A stretch of DNA of 61,787 bases from a virus. Numbering within the stretch: position 1 is the stretch's first letter; the number at the start of each line of letters is the position of its first letter. The stretch is taken from positions 1-61,787 of the IMG/VR virus record IMGVR_UViG_3300025101_000028. One strand, written 5' to 3'. Made by a program: the position numbers and the translations under genes. The notes beneath the pieces are model-generated. The model saw only the letters and a program-made list of their open reading frames with translations, had not been told where the DNA came from and searched no databases. Shown piece after piece: positions 54,653 to 61,787 of this stretch.

Positions 54653-55405
54653 TTAACCTACGAGCTTGTCGAAGGCTGCATCAACAGCATCTTTCTCACC
54701 ACCATACTTGTGTGTTTCGGAGGAACCACCAGTAGAGTCAGAAGAGAGAGCTTCGTTCAAAAGAGCTTGAACGTCGGCTGTTGTTTTGCGATCAAACTGT
54801 GAGCCAATATCAGGAATTGAGTCCAGTAAAGTTTCACAGTCCGCAATGTCATCATCGCAGAGAACAGAGGGACGACGACGAGGTTTAAGGGTGGTCTTAG
54901 GAAAAGAACCAGGAGTTCCGGGTCTATCGTAATTTAATACAATGTCAGTACCAGACTCAACATCTGTGATATCACCATAATCAGGATCTAACACATAACC
55001 AAGAAGGGTTTCGTAAGCTTGCTTTCCGTAAGCCCATATTTTAACACCTTCGGATTCTCTTCCTCGAACCAAAATAGGAGAATAATATCGCTTTCGAACA
55101 AAAAGTTTCTTAGCTTCACGTTTAGCCGTGTCATCATTATTTTCCACACCTTCTTTCCAAAGAGAGGAAGCAAAGTCACAAATTGGACATTCCTCATTAA
55201 AGTTTCTCTTTGGACACATTATACCAGGATTTTTACCAACATTATAATGAAAGTGATATTCTTTAAAAGGGTCACCATCTTTTGTTGGAAGAATTCTGAT
55301 TGTTTGGTCACCTTGTTCAGGTTTCCATTTGGTATCATTAGATTTTTTGTTACCATTCTTTGATGCATTTAATTTTTCTCGCATCGCTTCTAGATTTAGT
55401 GCCAT
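54653..55405 (-). CDS. single-stranded DNA-binding protein (gp32-like)
   Basis: 250 residues. The region QTIRILPTKDGDPFKEYHFHYNVG, then CPKRNFNEECPICDF, gives a His/Cys3 zinc site (His51 or 53, Cys64, Cys73, Cys76) as in T4 gp32. The C-terminal 40 residues are acidic and flexible, as needed for partner contact. It coats ssDNA and organises UvsX and replication proteins. GAG-type ribosome site; 212 bp upstream lack a gene. Confidence 0.9.
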   Translation of the reverse strand: MALNLEAMREKLNASKNGNKKSNDTKWKPEQGDQTIRILPTKDGDPFKEYHFHYNVGKNPGIMCPKRNFNEECPICDFASSLWKEGVENNDDTAKREAKKLFVRKRYYSPILVRGRESEGVKIWAYGKQAYETLLGYVLDPDYGDITDVESGTDIVLNYDRPGTPGSFPKTTLKPRRRPSVLCDDDIADCETLLDSIPDIGSQFDRKTTADVQALLNEALSSDSTGGSSETHKYGGEKDAVDAAFDKLVG

Positions 55406-55617
55406 AATTTTTACTCCTATGTTGTTATTATTGACTTAACTGTCTAAGGCAAAGATACTTTGTATCTCAACCAATGTCGCTTCCATTTACAGTCCTTGTA
55501 ATAGGAAGATAAAGAGGGTCAAGTTTTTTTTCAGGTTGGTTATCTTGACAAACAACACGGAGGAAGTTATTAAAACTTACGTATATTTTTTTTATTTAAA
55601 GTTAGTGTTTAGAGAGA
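55406..55617. other. 212-bp leader region of SSB gene
   Basis: No gene seen. On the minus strand a TTGACC about 130 bp before the ATG could be part of a promoter, but the -10 is poor. A long 5' leader is possible, since T4 gp32 regulates its own translation through its leader; no pseudoknot was demonstrated here. Confidence 0.4.
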
Positions 55618-55881
55618 CTATCCGTTGATAGTTACTTCTTGTCTTGAAAATGAAGGCTTTTCAATTACAGTATTGTGATTAAAAACTCTCCAACCATTTT
55701 GGTCAAGATCAAAAACTACTTCATGCTTTGTATCTAAGTAACGTGGTTTTACTCCAGAACCTCGAAGAGAGCTAGGAACAGCATTTTCTTTCAAGAAGCG
55801 CATTGTTCTTGTAGTTCCATCTTTCTTTGTGAAGCTTCCGGTGTAAACGTTAGCATTGAGTGTGAATTTATTTGTAGACAT
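55618..55881 (-). CDS. hypothetical beta-rich protein
   Basis: 87 residues, AGGAGG upstream. NVYTGSFTKKDGTTRTMRFLKE, then EVVFDLDQNGWRVFNHNTV, suggests an SH3-like barrel unrelated in its start to the VGDL family. Function unknown. Confidence 0.7.
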   Translation of the reverse strand: MSTNKFTLNANVYTGSFTKKDGTTRTMRFLKENAVPSSLRGSGVKPRYLDTKHEVVFDLDQNGWRVFNHNTVIEKPSFSRQEVTING

Positions 55882-55966
55882 ATATCCTCCTAGATTTTGA
55901 TTGTCTTAATTAATTTTTTTTGAGATTTGAATTTCGGTTGAATCTCGAAACAACCATCGTGTTATT

Positions 55967-55995
55967 AGTATAACATGTTCTTAACATTTTGTCAA
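55967..55995 (-). promoter_or_regulatory. proximal promoter of 55618..55881
   Basis: TTGACA (55990-55995), 17 bp and TATACT (55967-55972). Confidence 0.75.
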
Positions 55996-56065
55996 GTATT
56001 TTTTTTATTTTTTTTTCGGCGATGTAAGAGCAAGCTTAATGAAGCTTTTTGTTTTAAGTGTTTAT

Positions 56066-56094
56066 ATTATAACACATTAATTTAAGTTTGTCAA
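56066..56094 (-). promoter_or_regulatory. distal tandem promoter
   Basis: TTGACA (56089-56094), 17 bp and TATAAT (56066-56071), a near-consensus promoter 99 bp upstream of the proximal one. The transcript would begin with an AAGCTT-ATTA-like inverted repeat (AAGCTTCATTAAGCTT, 56024-56047), so it may make a short leader RNA. Confidence 0.7.
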
Positions 56095-56095
56095 G

Positions 56096-56281
56096 TTATT
56101 TTTTTAAAAAAGTTAAAATCTTTTCTGCTTCGCTTTGAATCTGCTCTGTAGTTGGAGCTGTTGTTTTAGTTCCAGTTTGAATTAACATATGGGTTTGTTC
56201 TGTTAAGATTTCTCTTGCCATATGAAAAGCAGTTAAACGAAGATCTCGTTCATTCTTTTTTAATTGTTCTTTTTCACTCAT
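56096..56281 (-). CDS. hypothetical helical protein
   Basis: 61 residues, AGGAGG upstream. Helical with Lys and Glu (EKEQLKKNERDLRLTAFHMAREILTE, then TTEQIQSEAEKILTFLKK). Unrecognised. It has its own promoter. Confidence 0.7.
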   Translation of the reverse strand: MSEKEQLKKNERDLRLTAFHMAREILTEQTHMLIQTGTKTTAPTTEQIQSEAEKILTFLKK

Positions 56282-56310
56282 GTTTACCTCCTTGGTTTGA
56301 ATGTATTTTT

Positions 56311-56338
56311 AATATAACACGTTTTAAAAGTTTGTCAA
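56311..56338 (-). promoter_or_regulatory. promoter
   Basis: TTGACA (56333-56338), 16 bp and TATATT (56311-56316) drive 56096..56281. Confidence 0.7.
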
Positions 56339-56354
56339 GTATTTTTTTTTATTT

Positions 56355-57152
56355 TTATTCTTGAATGTAGTGTGTAAATTTTATAGAATAGAAAAACGAA
56401 CGGTCAGATGCGTTTTCCCAAATTCCAAAAGTTGTTTGTTCTTTTGTTTCTAAATAAGATCTGATTCTTGAAAGAAGTTTGTTATCATTTTCTTTGTCCT
56501 CAGAACTTATACTATAATAATAACATGATTCTGTTATGTTGTCAAGTAAAAAATATAATTTTTCTTGATTTTCTTCAATTTCACCGATTGACACAGTGCA
56601 AATTCTTGATATTTCTTTTGGCTCATGTAGGTTTCCCATAATTGGGTCACTATTTTTGAACCAGTTATAGTTTGCAAGAAAATTAGCAATGGCTGAATTT
56701 ACATTATCGTAGTAAGAGCCAAGAGAGCCTTCGCCCACGATTATTGTTGTCTCTTTATTAGAAACCAGCACTAAAGAGTGTATCATTCCAGACCTTGCAT
56801 ATTCTTGTAGAACATTATAAACAACTCTGTGTTGTTTCTTTTGAGTTGCCGACATGAAAAAAGGATCAGGGACGATGTACATTACTTTAACCTCGCGGTC
56901 TTTGATTTGTTCTAAAATTGCCAAGGTAGCACCAGAAACTCTTGCTGCTCCACAAACAATCAACCAAATGTCTTGGTCTTTTCCAAGTCGTAGCTTATTT
57001 CCTAGTTTAGGGACGCTAGCTTCGTATTCTTCATGCGTTTGACATTCCGGTAACCCTTTGCCGCCGTGTAATTCTATCGTCTTGTGTTTGCCCAAATTTG
57101 AGAGCTTACGACATATGTGGATTCCTGCGTTTCCAAGTCCAATTGTTATCAT
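56355..57152 (-). CDS. tubulin/FtsZ-like protein
   Basis: 265 residues. MITIGLGNAGIHICRKL matches the first nucleotide-binding loop of FtsZ/tubulin (GxGGxGxN). WLIVCGAARVSGATLAILEQI (63-83) stands where the tubulin GGGTGTG loop lies, then VKVMYIVPDPFF (89-100) and SLVLVSNKET (126-135) match the FtsZ S5/S6 strands and their Asn. It is shorter than PhuZ/TubZ (300 or more) and the glycine loop has changed to GAARVSG, so GTP hydrolysis is uncertain. Phage tubulins build filaments that centre or move virions. Strong structural resemblance by eye, moderate certainty. Confidence 0.65.
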   Translation of the reverse strand: MITIGLGNAGIHICRKLSNLGKHKTIELHGGKGLPECQTHEEYEASVPKLGNKLRLGKDQDIWLIVCGAARVSGATLAILEQIKDREVKVMYIVPDPFFMSATQKKQHRVVYNVLQEYARSGMIHSLVLVSNKETTIIVGEGSLGSYYDNVNSAIANFLANYNWFKNSDPIMGNLHEPKEISRICTVSIGEIEENQEKLYFLLDNITESCYYYSISSEDKENDNKLLSRIRSYLETKEQTTFGIWENASDRSFFYSIKFTHYIQE

Positions 57153-57616
57153 TTTAATTCTCCTAATCCAAGTTCCTTCGCTCTGTCAACAATATTCTTT
57201 ACAGAAGTAGGATACCATTTACCTCCCTTGGGGGTAGTGATTTCCTGTGCGTTGAGCCAATCTGCTATTCTCTGTAGTGAAGGTTTTTTACCCTGTGATT
57301 GGATTGACTTTTTAGCTTCTTCAATTTTTTCAATATATTGTTTGGCTGTTTCATCACCTTGCTCTTTACGTGCCTTGTGAGCCTTTTTCCTTACTTTTTT
57401 AAGGTTTGGGTTACCAAGCTTAACACCTCGTTCTTTAGCTCTATTTAATCCTTCTTGAACTAATCTAGAATGATGCAATCCTTTTCCATCTCTTCCATGA
57501 GCTTTCATGTGGCATTGATAACAAAGTGTAATAGTTTTGGTACCACCTTTAGATCTTGGAACAACATGGTGTTCATGTAAGTCTTCTGTTACTCCACATT
57601 CAAAACATTTTTTCAT
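57149..57616 (-). CDS. HNH endonuclease
   Basis: 155 residues. CFECGVTEDLHEHHVVPRSKGG and LCYQCHMKAHG form the HNH site with two Cys pairs. The C-terminal half resembles the DNA-binding end of serine recombinases (SLQRIADWLNAQEITTPKGGKWYPTSVKNI). Probably a free-standing homing-type nuclease inserted next to the polymerase gene (ATGA overlap on both sides), but a role in packaging or recombination is also possible. Confidence 0.85.
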   Translation of the reverse strand: MKKCFECGVTEDLHEHHVVPRSKGGTKTITLCYQCHMKAHGRDGKGLHHSRLVQEGLNRAKERGVKLGNPNLKKVRKKAHKARKEQGDETAKQYIEKIEEAKKSIQSQGKKPSLQRIADWLNAQEITTPKGGKWYPTSVKNIVDRAKELGLGELK

Positions 57617-58824
57617 TTTAATTCTCCAAGGTTTTTTCCAACGTTGATATTGACTTTGAACTTTCCAAGTTTGGTGTTCTCGAAGATCTCAACAATTTCT
57701 TTTATTCTATTCTTCTCATCAAGTGGAACATCAAGAACAATTGAATCATGCACAAGGAATGCTACGTTTGTTTTGAGTCGTTTGCAGTATCTGTGAATAG
57801 CACAGGCTCTGTCAAGGAAATTGTCTGAAGATGTAGATTGGATAAGGTAGTTAAGTGCATGGAAACCATCTGAAGGTATTGTTCTTCCAAACGGAGTAGT
57901 GACAACTCCCTCCTCATAATGTTTCTCCAAGACCTTTGACTTATCATAGTAGTCAGTGTCAACTGCTGTTGAAGTTGGGTTATAGAGCCATGCGAAAATC
58001 TTCTTCTTAGCATCAGCTCGTTCAATAGAATTACTAAAAATGTTAGTTTGATTCCAATCATGGATATCTCCTGTGGGTTGTGGGTGCCCGGACAGGTGTA
58101 GTAGGGTTCTTAACTCGGCACCATTAAAGTCAAGTTCCACGAAGCAATCCCACTTAGGCTCTATAATGTCCTTTAGTGAGGTTTTAAGGTTAAGGATAGG
58201 GAAAGACCCTTGGTTGAGCCCCAAGCGACCAGTAACGGTTCCCCAAGGGTTGTAATCAACAAAAGACTTGCCTTCCCAATGAGACTTAACAAGATACATT
58301 GCTTTTTGATCTGTTTTGGCATGGTTTCTCCATTTACCTTTATTAAATCTTATCTCTTGTCGAGCAATTTCTTTGCACATTATATTGATATTGTGTATTA
58401 AACGATAGTTTTGAGGTTTTGGATTGTTATTAATTGTCCACTCTGTTATTTCATTGAGAAGATTGTAGTAATGTTCAATATCTCTCTCGGGTATAAGGTT
58501 ATAAAAGCAAACATCTGATAGGTTTACTTTGGCAGATATGAAAGACTTAAGGTGTGATTTTATTTTTCTTTCCCTTGCCTCCAGTCTTTCTTTTAAATGT
58601 TCTGGGCAAGCATCTTGAATTGTTTTTCCTTGTGCAATTATTTTGGCTAAGGTGATATCTCGGTCTTGAATCAGTTCTGACCAGTCCCATGTTGCTGTAA
58701 GGCTATCAGGTAAGTCTCTAAGTCTTAGTCTACCATCAGCAAAGTATCCCCTGCATTCTTTTTTGTCGTCAATAACCTGAAACACCTGGGGTTGTTGTGT
58801 TTGTTCCTGTTGAGTTTTGAGCAT
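57613..58824 (-). CDS. minimal family-A DNA polymerase
   Basis: 403 residues, GGAGG upstream. Palm and fingers motifs are present: motif A CFVELDFNGAELR (Asp232), motif B RADAKKKIFAWLY (269-281) and motif C FLVHDSIVLDV, where HDS replaces the usual HDE. VTGRLGLN (197-204) is the TGRL-type segment. No 3'-5' or 5'-3' exonuclease domain is present; the separate exonuclease may complement it. It could fill gaps or be the replicase, and it coexists with DnaE. Confidence 0.85.
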   Translation of the reverse strand: MLKTQQEQTQQPQVFQVIDDKKECRGYFADGRLRLRDLPDSLTATWDWSELIQDRDITLAKIIAQGKTIQDACPEHLKERLEARERKIKSHLKSFISAKVNLSDVCFYNLIPERDIEHYYNLLNEITEWTINNNPKPQNYRLIHNINIMCKEIARQEIRFNKGKWRNHAKTDQKAMYLVKSHWEGKSFVDYNPWGTVTGRLGLNQGSFPILNLKTSLKDIIEPKWDCFVELDFNGAELRTLLHLSGHPQPTGDIHDWNQTNIFSNSIERADAKKKIFAWLYNPTSTAVDTDYYDKSKVLEKHYEEGVVTTPFGRTIPSDGFHALNYLIQSTSSDNFLDRACAIHRYCKRLKTNVAFLVHDSIVLDVPLDEKNRIKEIVEIFENTKLGKFKVNINVGKNLGELK

Positions 58825-60049
58825 TAGAACCTCCGATTTTCTTTTGCTGCGTTTGTCTGAATTTATTTGCTAAATCTTTAAAGCCAAACGGTTGATTTAA
58901 CATAATTCTTTTTGTCACTTCATTAATATAACTCAAAGCTGATTGTTTGTCAAGTATTTTCTCTAAGTTTTTTGTTTGAAAAATAAGAGTTTTTTTATTA
59001 TTCCCTTCTATACCCCATTCTAAACACTTTAATTCTAAATAATATTTTAATTCATCCTCAATAGGATTATCAGTTATTGTTTCTCTTTTATAAAAATGCC
59101 AACTAGTTTTTATACAATTTTCATCAAATACTATTTGGTATTCATTACTATTAACAAATAAGTTATATTTATTCTTTATAATATTATATAATATATTAAT
59201 ATCTTTATTATAACATTTATTAAAATAAATATTAAACAAAGATTGTAAATTCGTACTACTATAGCCGGTAAGATAAGGCTGTATAGAAGGAGATCCATAA
59301 TCAGGAGTTACCACCATAGGGTTGTTAAAATCAAAAACAAGACCAATTTGTTTTATGATATTTTTGTAATATTGAAATTCAGGAGTGCTTATTATTTCAT
59401 TCCATTTTGGAGAATCCTCAGAGTACTTTAAGTTTGATAGGGAAGCGGCACACCCAGAATTATATATTGATGATTTTCTAGAGACCATCCATGTTGAATA
59501 AGTTAAGGGTTGTTTCTTTTTTTGATATGAACAAAAATTAATAAATTGTTTGACAAATGACTCAAAATGTGTTATACTGGTAATGGGAAAATGTTGACCT
59601 AAATTTGTGTCTGTTGGCACAAGAGCGGTGTCAATGAATTCCTGTATTGTTTGTTTTAAGTATTTTGCGTAAGCGTTTTTAGGAGATTCGTATGATCTAT
59701 ACACTGTCAAATTATTTATAAAAGGGTTGTTCGTTGCACAGTTAGCAAAGGAAGCCTTGTCTAATATATTCTTTAAGTCTCGGAGCATGGCATTACACCA
59801 TGGCATGACTCTGTGAAAGCCTTGTATTGCCAATTTAGGATCAAGAGGTACCAGTAGGTCTTCGTTGGGTTCTATGGCATCAAAGTCCATATCAACAACA
59901 CCGTATAAATGATTTTCAGCAAAGTTAAAGTCCTTGGACATCTTTGGACCAAGGGGACCTTCTTTATAAACATCGTTCTTATAATGAGTTCTGTTATAAT
60001 AAGCAACATAAGAGCTTTTGGTTTTGTTTGTTCCGTTGTATGATGTCAT
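58769..60049 (-). CDS. virion-type structural protein
   Basis: 426 residues from the ATG at 60049 (AGGA 10 nt upstream). Rich in Asn, Tyr, Lys and Ser, with a Gly/Asn/Thr-rich tail (GGSNAQNSTGTNTTTPGVSGY). The middle contains helical and beta-rich parts with no known motif. Adjacent to the large partial gene; probably a capsid or tail component. Confidence 0.65.
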   Translation of the reverse strand: MTSYNGTNKTKSSYVAYYNRTHYKNDVYKEGPLGPKMSKDFNFAENHLYGVVDMDFDAIEPNEDLLVPLDPKLAIQGFHRVMPWCNAMLRDLKNILDKASFANCATNNPFINNLTVYRSYESPKNAYAKYLKQTIQEFIDTALVPTDTNLGQHFPITSITHFESFVKQFINFCSYQKKKQPLTYSTWMVSRKSSIYNSGCAASLSNLKYSEDSPKWNEIISTPEFQYYKNIIKQIGLVFDFNNPMVVTPDYGSPSIQPYLTGYSSTNLQSLFNIYFNKCYNKDINILYNIIKNKYNLFVNSNEYQIVFDENCIKTSWHFYKRETITDNPIEDELKYYLELKCLEWGIEGNNKKTLIFQTKNLEKILDKQSALSYINEVTKRIMLNQPFGFKDLANKFRQTQQKKIGGSNAQNSTGTNTTTPGVSGY

Positions 60050-60060
60050 GATGTTGATTC

Positions 60061-61787
60061 CTATAATAATTTTTTGATTTGCCAAGAGCCTTTTTGATCT
60101 TTATATAAAATAAATCGAGTGTTGTCGCCTCTTCCCCACTTCCACTTACCATCTTTCTGTTCTGGAGGACCTTTCTGCTCAAACTGGAAAGTTATATTTT
60201 CCATTTTATATTTTGTATATAAATTTTCACTAGTGTTCGTTTTATCAACAGCGTTGTTTTTACTTATAATTTGTATCAAAGGAACTGTTTGAGGACTTGC
60301 GTCGTGAGAGGCTATATTCCTCTCTCCAACGTTTAATGTCATTATAGTGCCTGGTGTCATTCTGTTATTCAGCCATTTTAAATAATATCCACTACTTTCT
60401 TCTGTGTCTAAATCTATGACTGTTCCAGCTGGTTCTTTTGTTGTAACTACTTTAGTTGTTTGAGTGGCCCCAGATGTTGTATCGGCAGTTCTTGCCTTAT
60501 CCAGCCTTGCTTGAATCTGAGCTTTAGTTAAATTTTGATATATTATTTGGTCATCTAAAGAAGCAAACTCTTTACAAAGCTCGGTTGTATCAGGATTGTC
60601 GATCTTATTACTTCCTTTTCCTCTTCTTGTTATCCCATCATCTAAAGCTGAGCTTACCCATTGGCAATTTAAAGTTGTGGTACCATCATGATCTTTTCCA
60701 TCAAACTTATGATTAGCTGTTATTATAACATAAAGACCGGACATTCCAAGTTTATATCCATTTGATTCTTTATTGTACCAGCGACTGTCATCACCAGTAT
60801 AAGGCTCAACAACTATATATTGTCCCGGAACAAACCATGGTGCCATAGTTTGAAAACTGATATCTACATTGTAAACATTACCTATAGCTAAAAAAGCATC
60901 ATTATTAGACATAAACATTCTTTGTTCCCTCAAATATTTACCTTCTACTTTTTTCCATTTCATAGATTTTACAATTGATTTTTTTGTATCATTGTTTTGT
61001 CCTGCCTTTGTTCTAATTACAGGTATCGTACCATCAAGTTTTACAGTCCCGTTTGGTCCCTCATAAACATCAGATATTTCATCTTTTATGTTTTTGCTAG
61101 TAAAGGTTTGAGTAAAAGCTTGAATAACAACAAAATCAGTTAAAGATTCTTCTGATATATTTAGATTATTGCCGTGTTGTCCGTAAGAAAAAAGAGGAGT
61201 AGCACTAGCCAATTCAGTGTCTTTTATACCATTTTTGTATGGAACTTTGCTTACTTGTTTACTGATAAACTTGTTTCTAATTTCATTATTGCTGCTACCA
61301 TAAATAGCAGTGCGGGTTTTGACAATTCCTGTATTTTTTGTATTTTGACCTTTAAAATAAGATACTCTAAAATGAATCCTGTTTTCCAACTCATCAGAAA
61401 AACAAACTTCTGATATCAGCTGTGTAAACGCTTTTTCAACAATATCTCTAAGAAAAACTCCTATAGGTACATAACTCATTTCTTTGGAATAATATTGGTC
61501 ATTCATAAATTTTGAAAAGTAAGATACTGCAATAGGAATATCTCCAATATTTATTTGTTTCGGAGGTGTGTTGCTTGGAGAGCCTGATTGTTTAAAATTA
61601 AAATCAAAAGTTAAAAATTGAGGTTCAAATCCGGGAAAAAACTCAGTATCAAAATCTGTCTCTATTGTACTGTGAACAGATTTTTGGCTTTTGCTAAAAG
61701 GGTCTTTATAGAACATTTCGGACAAAACCATTATTAAGTCTGAGAGTGTGAAAAAAGTAATTGTTCTTGTTGCTTCGTCCAGATCTT
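60061..61787 (-). CDS. large virion-type protein, partial
   Basis: At least 574 residues; the open frame continues past the window edge with no start near it, so the N-terminus is missing. Contains QINIGDIPIAVSYFSKFM, GNVYNVDISFQTMAPWFVPGQYIVV (near 285) and a Thr/Gln linker, then a beta-rich C-terminal domain. The composition fits a tail, baseplate or neck protein. Function unknown. Confidence 0.65.
   Translation of the reverse strand, partial: DLDEATRTITFFTLSDLIMVLSEMFYKDPFSKSQKSVHSTIETDFDTEFFPGFEPQFLTFDFNFKQSGSPSNTPPKQINIGDIPIAVSYFSKFMNDQYYSKEMSYVPIGVFLRDIVEKAFTQLISEVCFSDELENRIHFRVSYFKGQNTKNTGIVKTRTAIYGSSNNEIRNKFISKQVSKVPYKNGIKDTELASATPLFSYGQHGNNLNISEESLTDFVVIQAFTQTFTSKNIKDEISDVYEGPNGTVKLDGTIPVIRTKAGQNNDTKKSIVKSMKWKKVEGKYLREQRMFMSNNDAFLAIGNVYNVDISFQTMAPWFVPGQYIVVEPYTGDDSRWYNKESNGYKLGMSGLYVIITANHKFDGKDHDGTTTLNCQWVSSALDDGITRRGKGSNKIDNPDTTELCKEFASLDDQIIYQNLTKAQIQARLDKARTADTTSGATQTTKVVTTKEPAGTVIDLDTEESSGYYLKWLNNRMTPGTIMTLNVGERNIASHDASPQTVPLIQIISKNNAVDKTNTSENLYTKYKMENITFQFEQKGPPEQKDGKWKWGRGDNTRFILYKDQKGSWQIKKLL

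Noticed and set aside
55540-55590. Plus-strand promoter TTGACA...TATTAA before the SSB gene
   Set aside because: The -10 is weak and no plus-strand gene or terminator follows; likely a chance match in AT-rich DNA.
1-61787. tRNA genes, introns or attachment sites
   Set aside because: No cloverleaf or conserved T-loop sequence and no integrase were noticed; a covariance-model scan would be needed to exclude them firmly.

Overview
The window is one continuous stretch of a large tailed-phage genome (Caudoviricetes). It encodes a phage-type endolysin, a T4 gp32-like single-strand binding protein, a UvsX/RecA recombinase, a DnaB/gp41-like helicase, a phage 5'-3' exonuclease, virion-type proteins and about 116 tightly packed genes, all on the minus strand. 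Most genes have a strong GGAGG-type ribosome site and start/stop overlaps are common. The DNA is AT-rich and I see no tRNA, rRNA, CRISPR array, insertion sequence or integrase. The promoters (TTGACA, about 17 bp, TATATT or TATAAT) and several predicted lipoproteins fit a Gram-negative host with an ordinary housekeeping sigma factor. The exact host cannot be read from the sequence. The right edge cuts a virion-type gene, so the genome continues there.

Left block (1-15,300): about 50 small, mostly unrecognised genes of early, host-takeover character. They are organised by 19 copies of an imperfect palindrome, GGWCA-N5-TGWCC. All but one lie directly upstream of a TTGACA/TATATT promoter, and the palindrome often contains the stop codon of the gene before it. 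Most genes here belong to one family of 45-95 residue proteins beginning M(K/Q/R)VGDLV. Ten of them (12,816-14,519) form an unbroken chain, most neighbours overlapping by exactly 10 nt through the sequence ATGCAAGTAG, where start and stop interlock. Larger genes in this block are a MoxR-type AAA+ ATPase, a metallopeptidase-like VWA protein and a protein with two CCHC zinc knuckles.

Middle block (15,300-29,400): a probable lipoprotein trypsin-like protease, a cupin, glutaredoxin, GroEL, a very large unknown protein, an amidase endolysin, a ClpP-like protease, an acidic assembly-type protein, dUTPase, a ParB/DGQHR-like protein and an adenosine deaminase. From here on the GGWCA palindrome is absent and promoters are plain TTGACA/TATAAT.

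Replication and accessory block (29,400-48,600): a full-length DNA polymerase III alpha subunit (DnaE), a three-gene cassette of a Dam-like methylase with two nuclease-like proteins, a UV-damage endonuclease, a series of proteins sharing an N-terminal leader (MKLTKQKLEQLI...EEY) that resembles a capsid-targeting tag, several predicted exported proteins, a J-domain protein, a nucleotidyltransferase-like protein, ThyX and a GroES-like protein.

Right block (48,600-61,787): B12-dependent ribonucleotide reductase, replicative helicase, 5'-3' exonuclease, UvsX, SSB, a short tubulin/FtsZ-like protein, an HNH endonuclease, a second DNA polymerase (a minimal family-A palm/fingers) and two large virion-type proteins.

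Together the genes give a phage with its own dNTP supply (RNR, ThyX, dUTPase, deaminase, glutaredoxin), recombination-dependent replication, folding and proteolysis helpers (GroEL, GroES-like, J-protein, ClpP) and a separately controlled early regulon. The strongest candidates for something undescribed are the VGDL array with its interlocking junctions and operator regulon, the tubulin-like protein, the methylase/nuclease cassette, the leader-tagged protein set and a possible +1 frameshift in a cysteine-rich gene.
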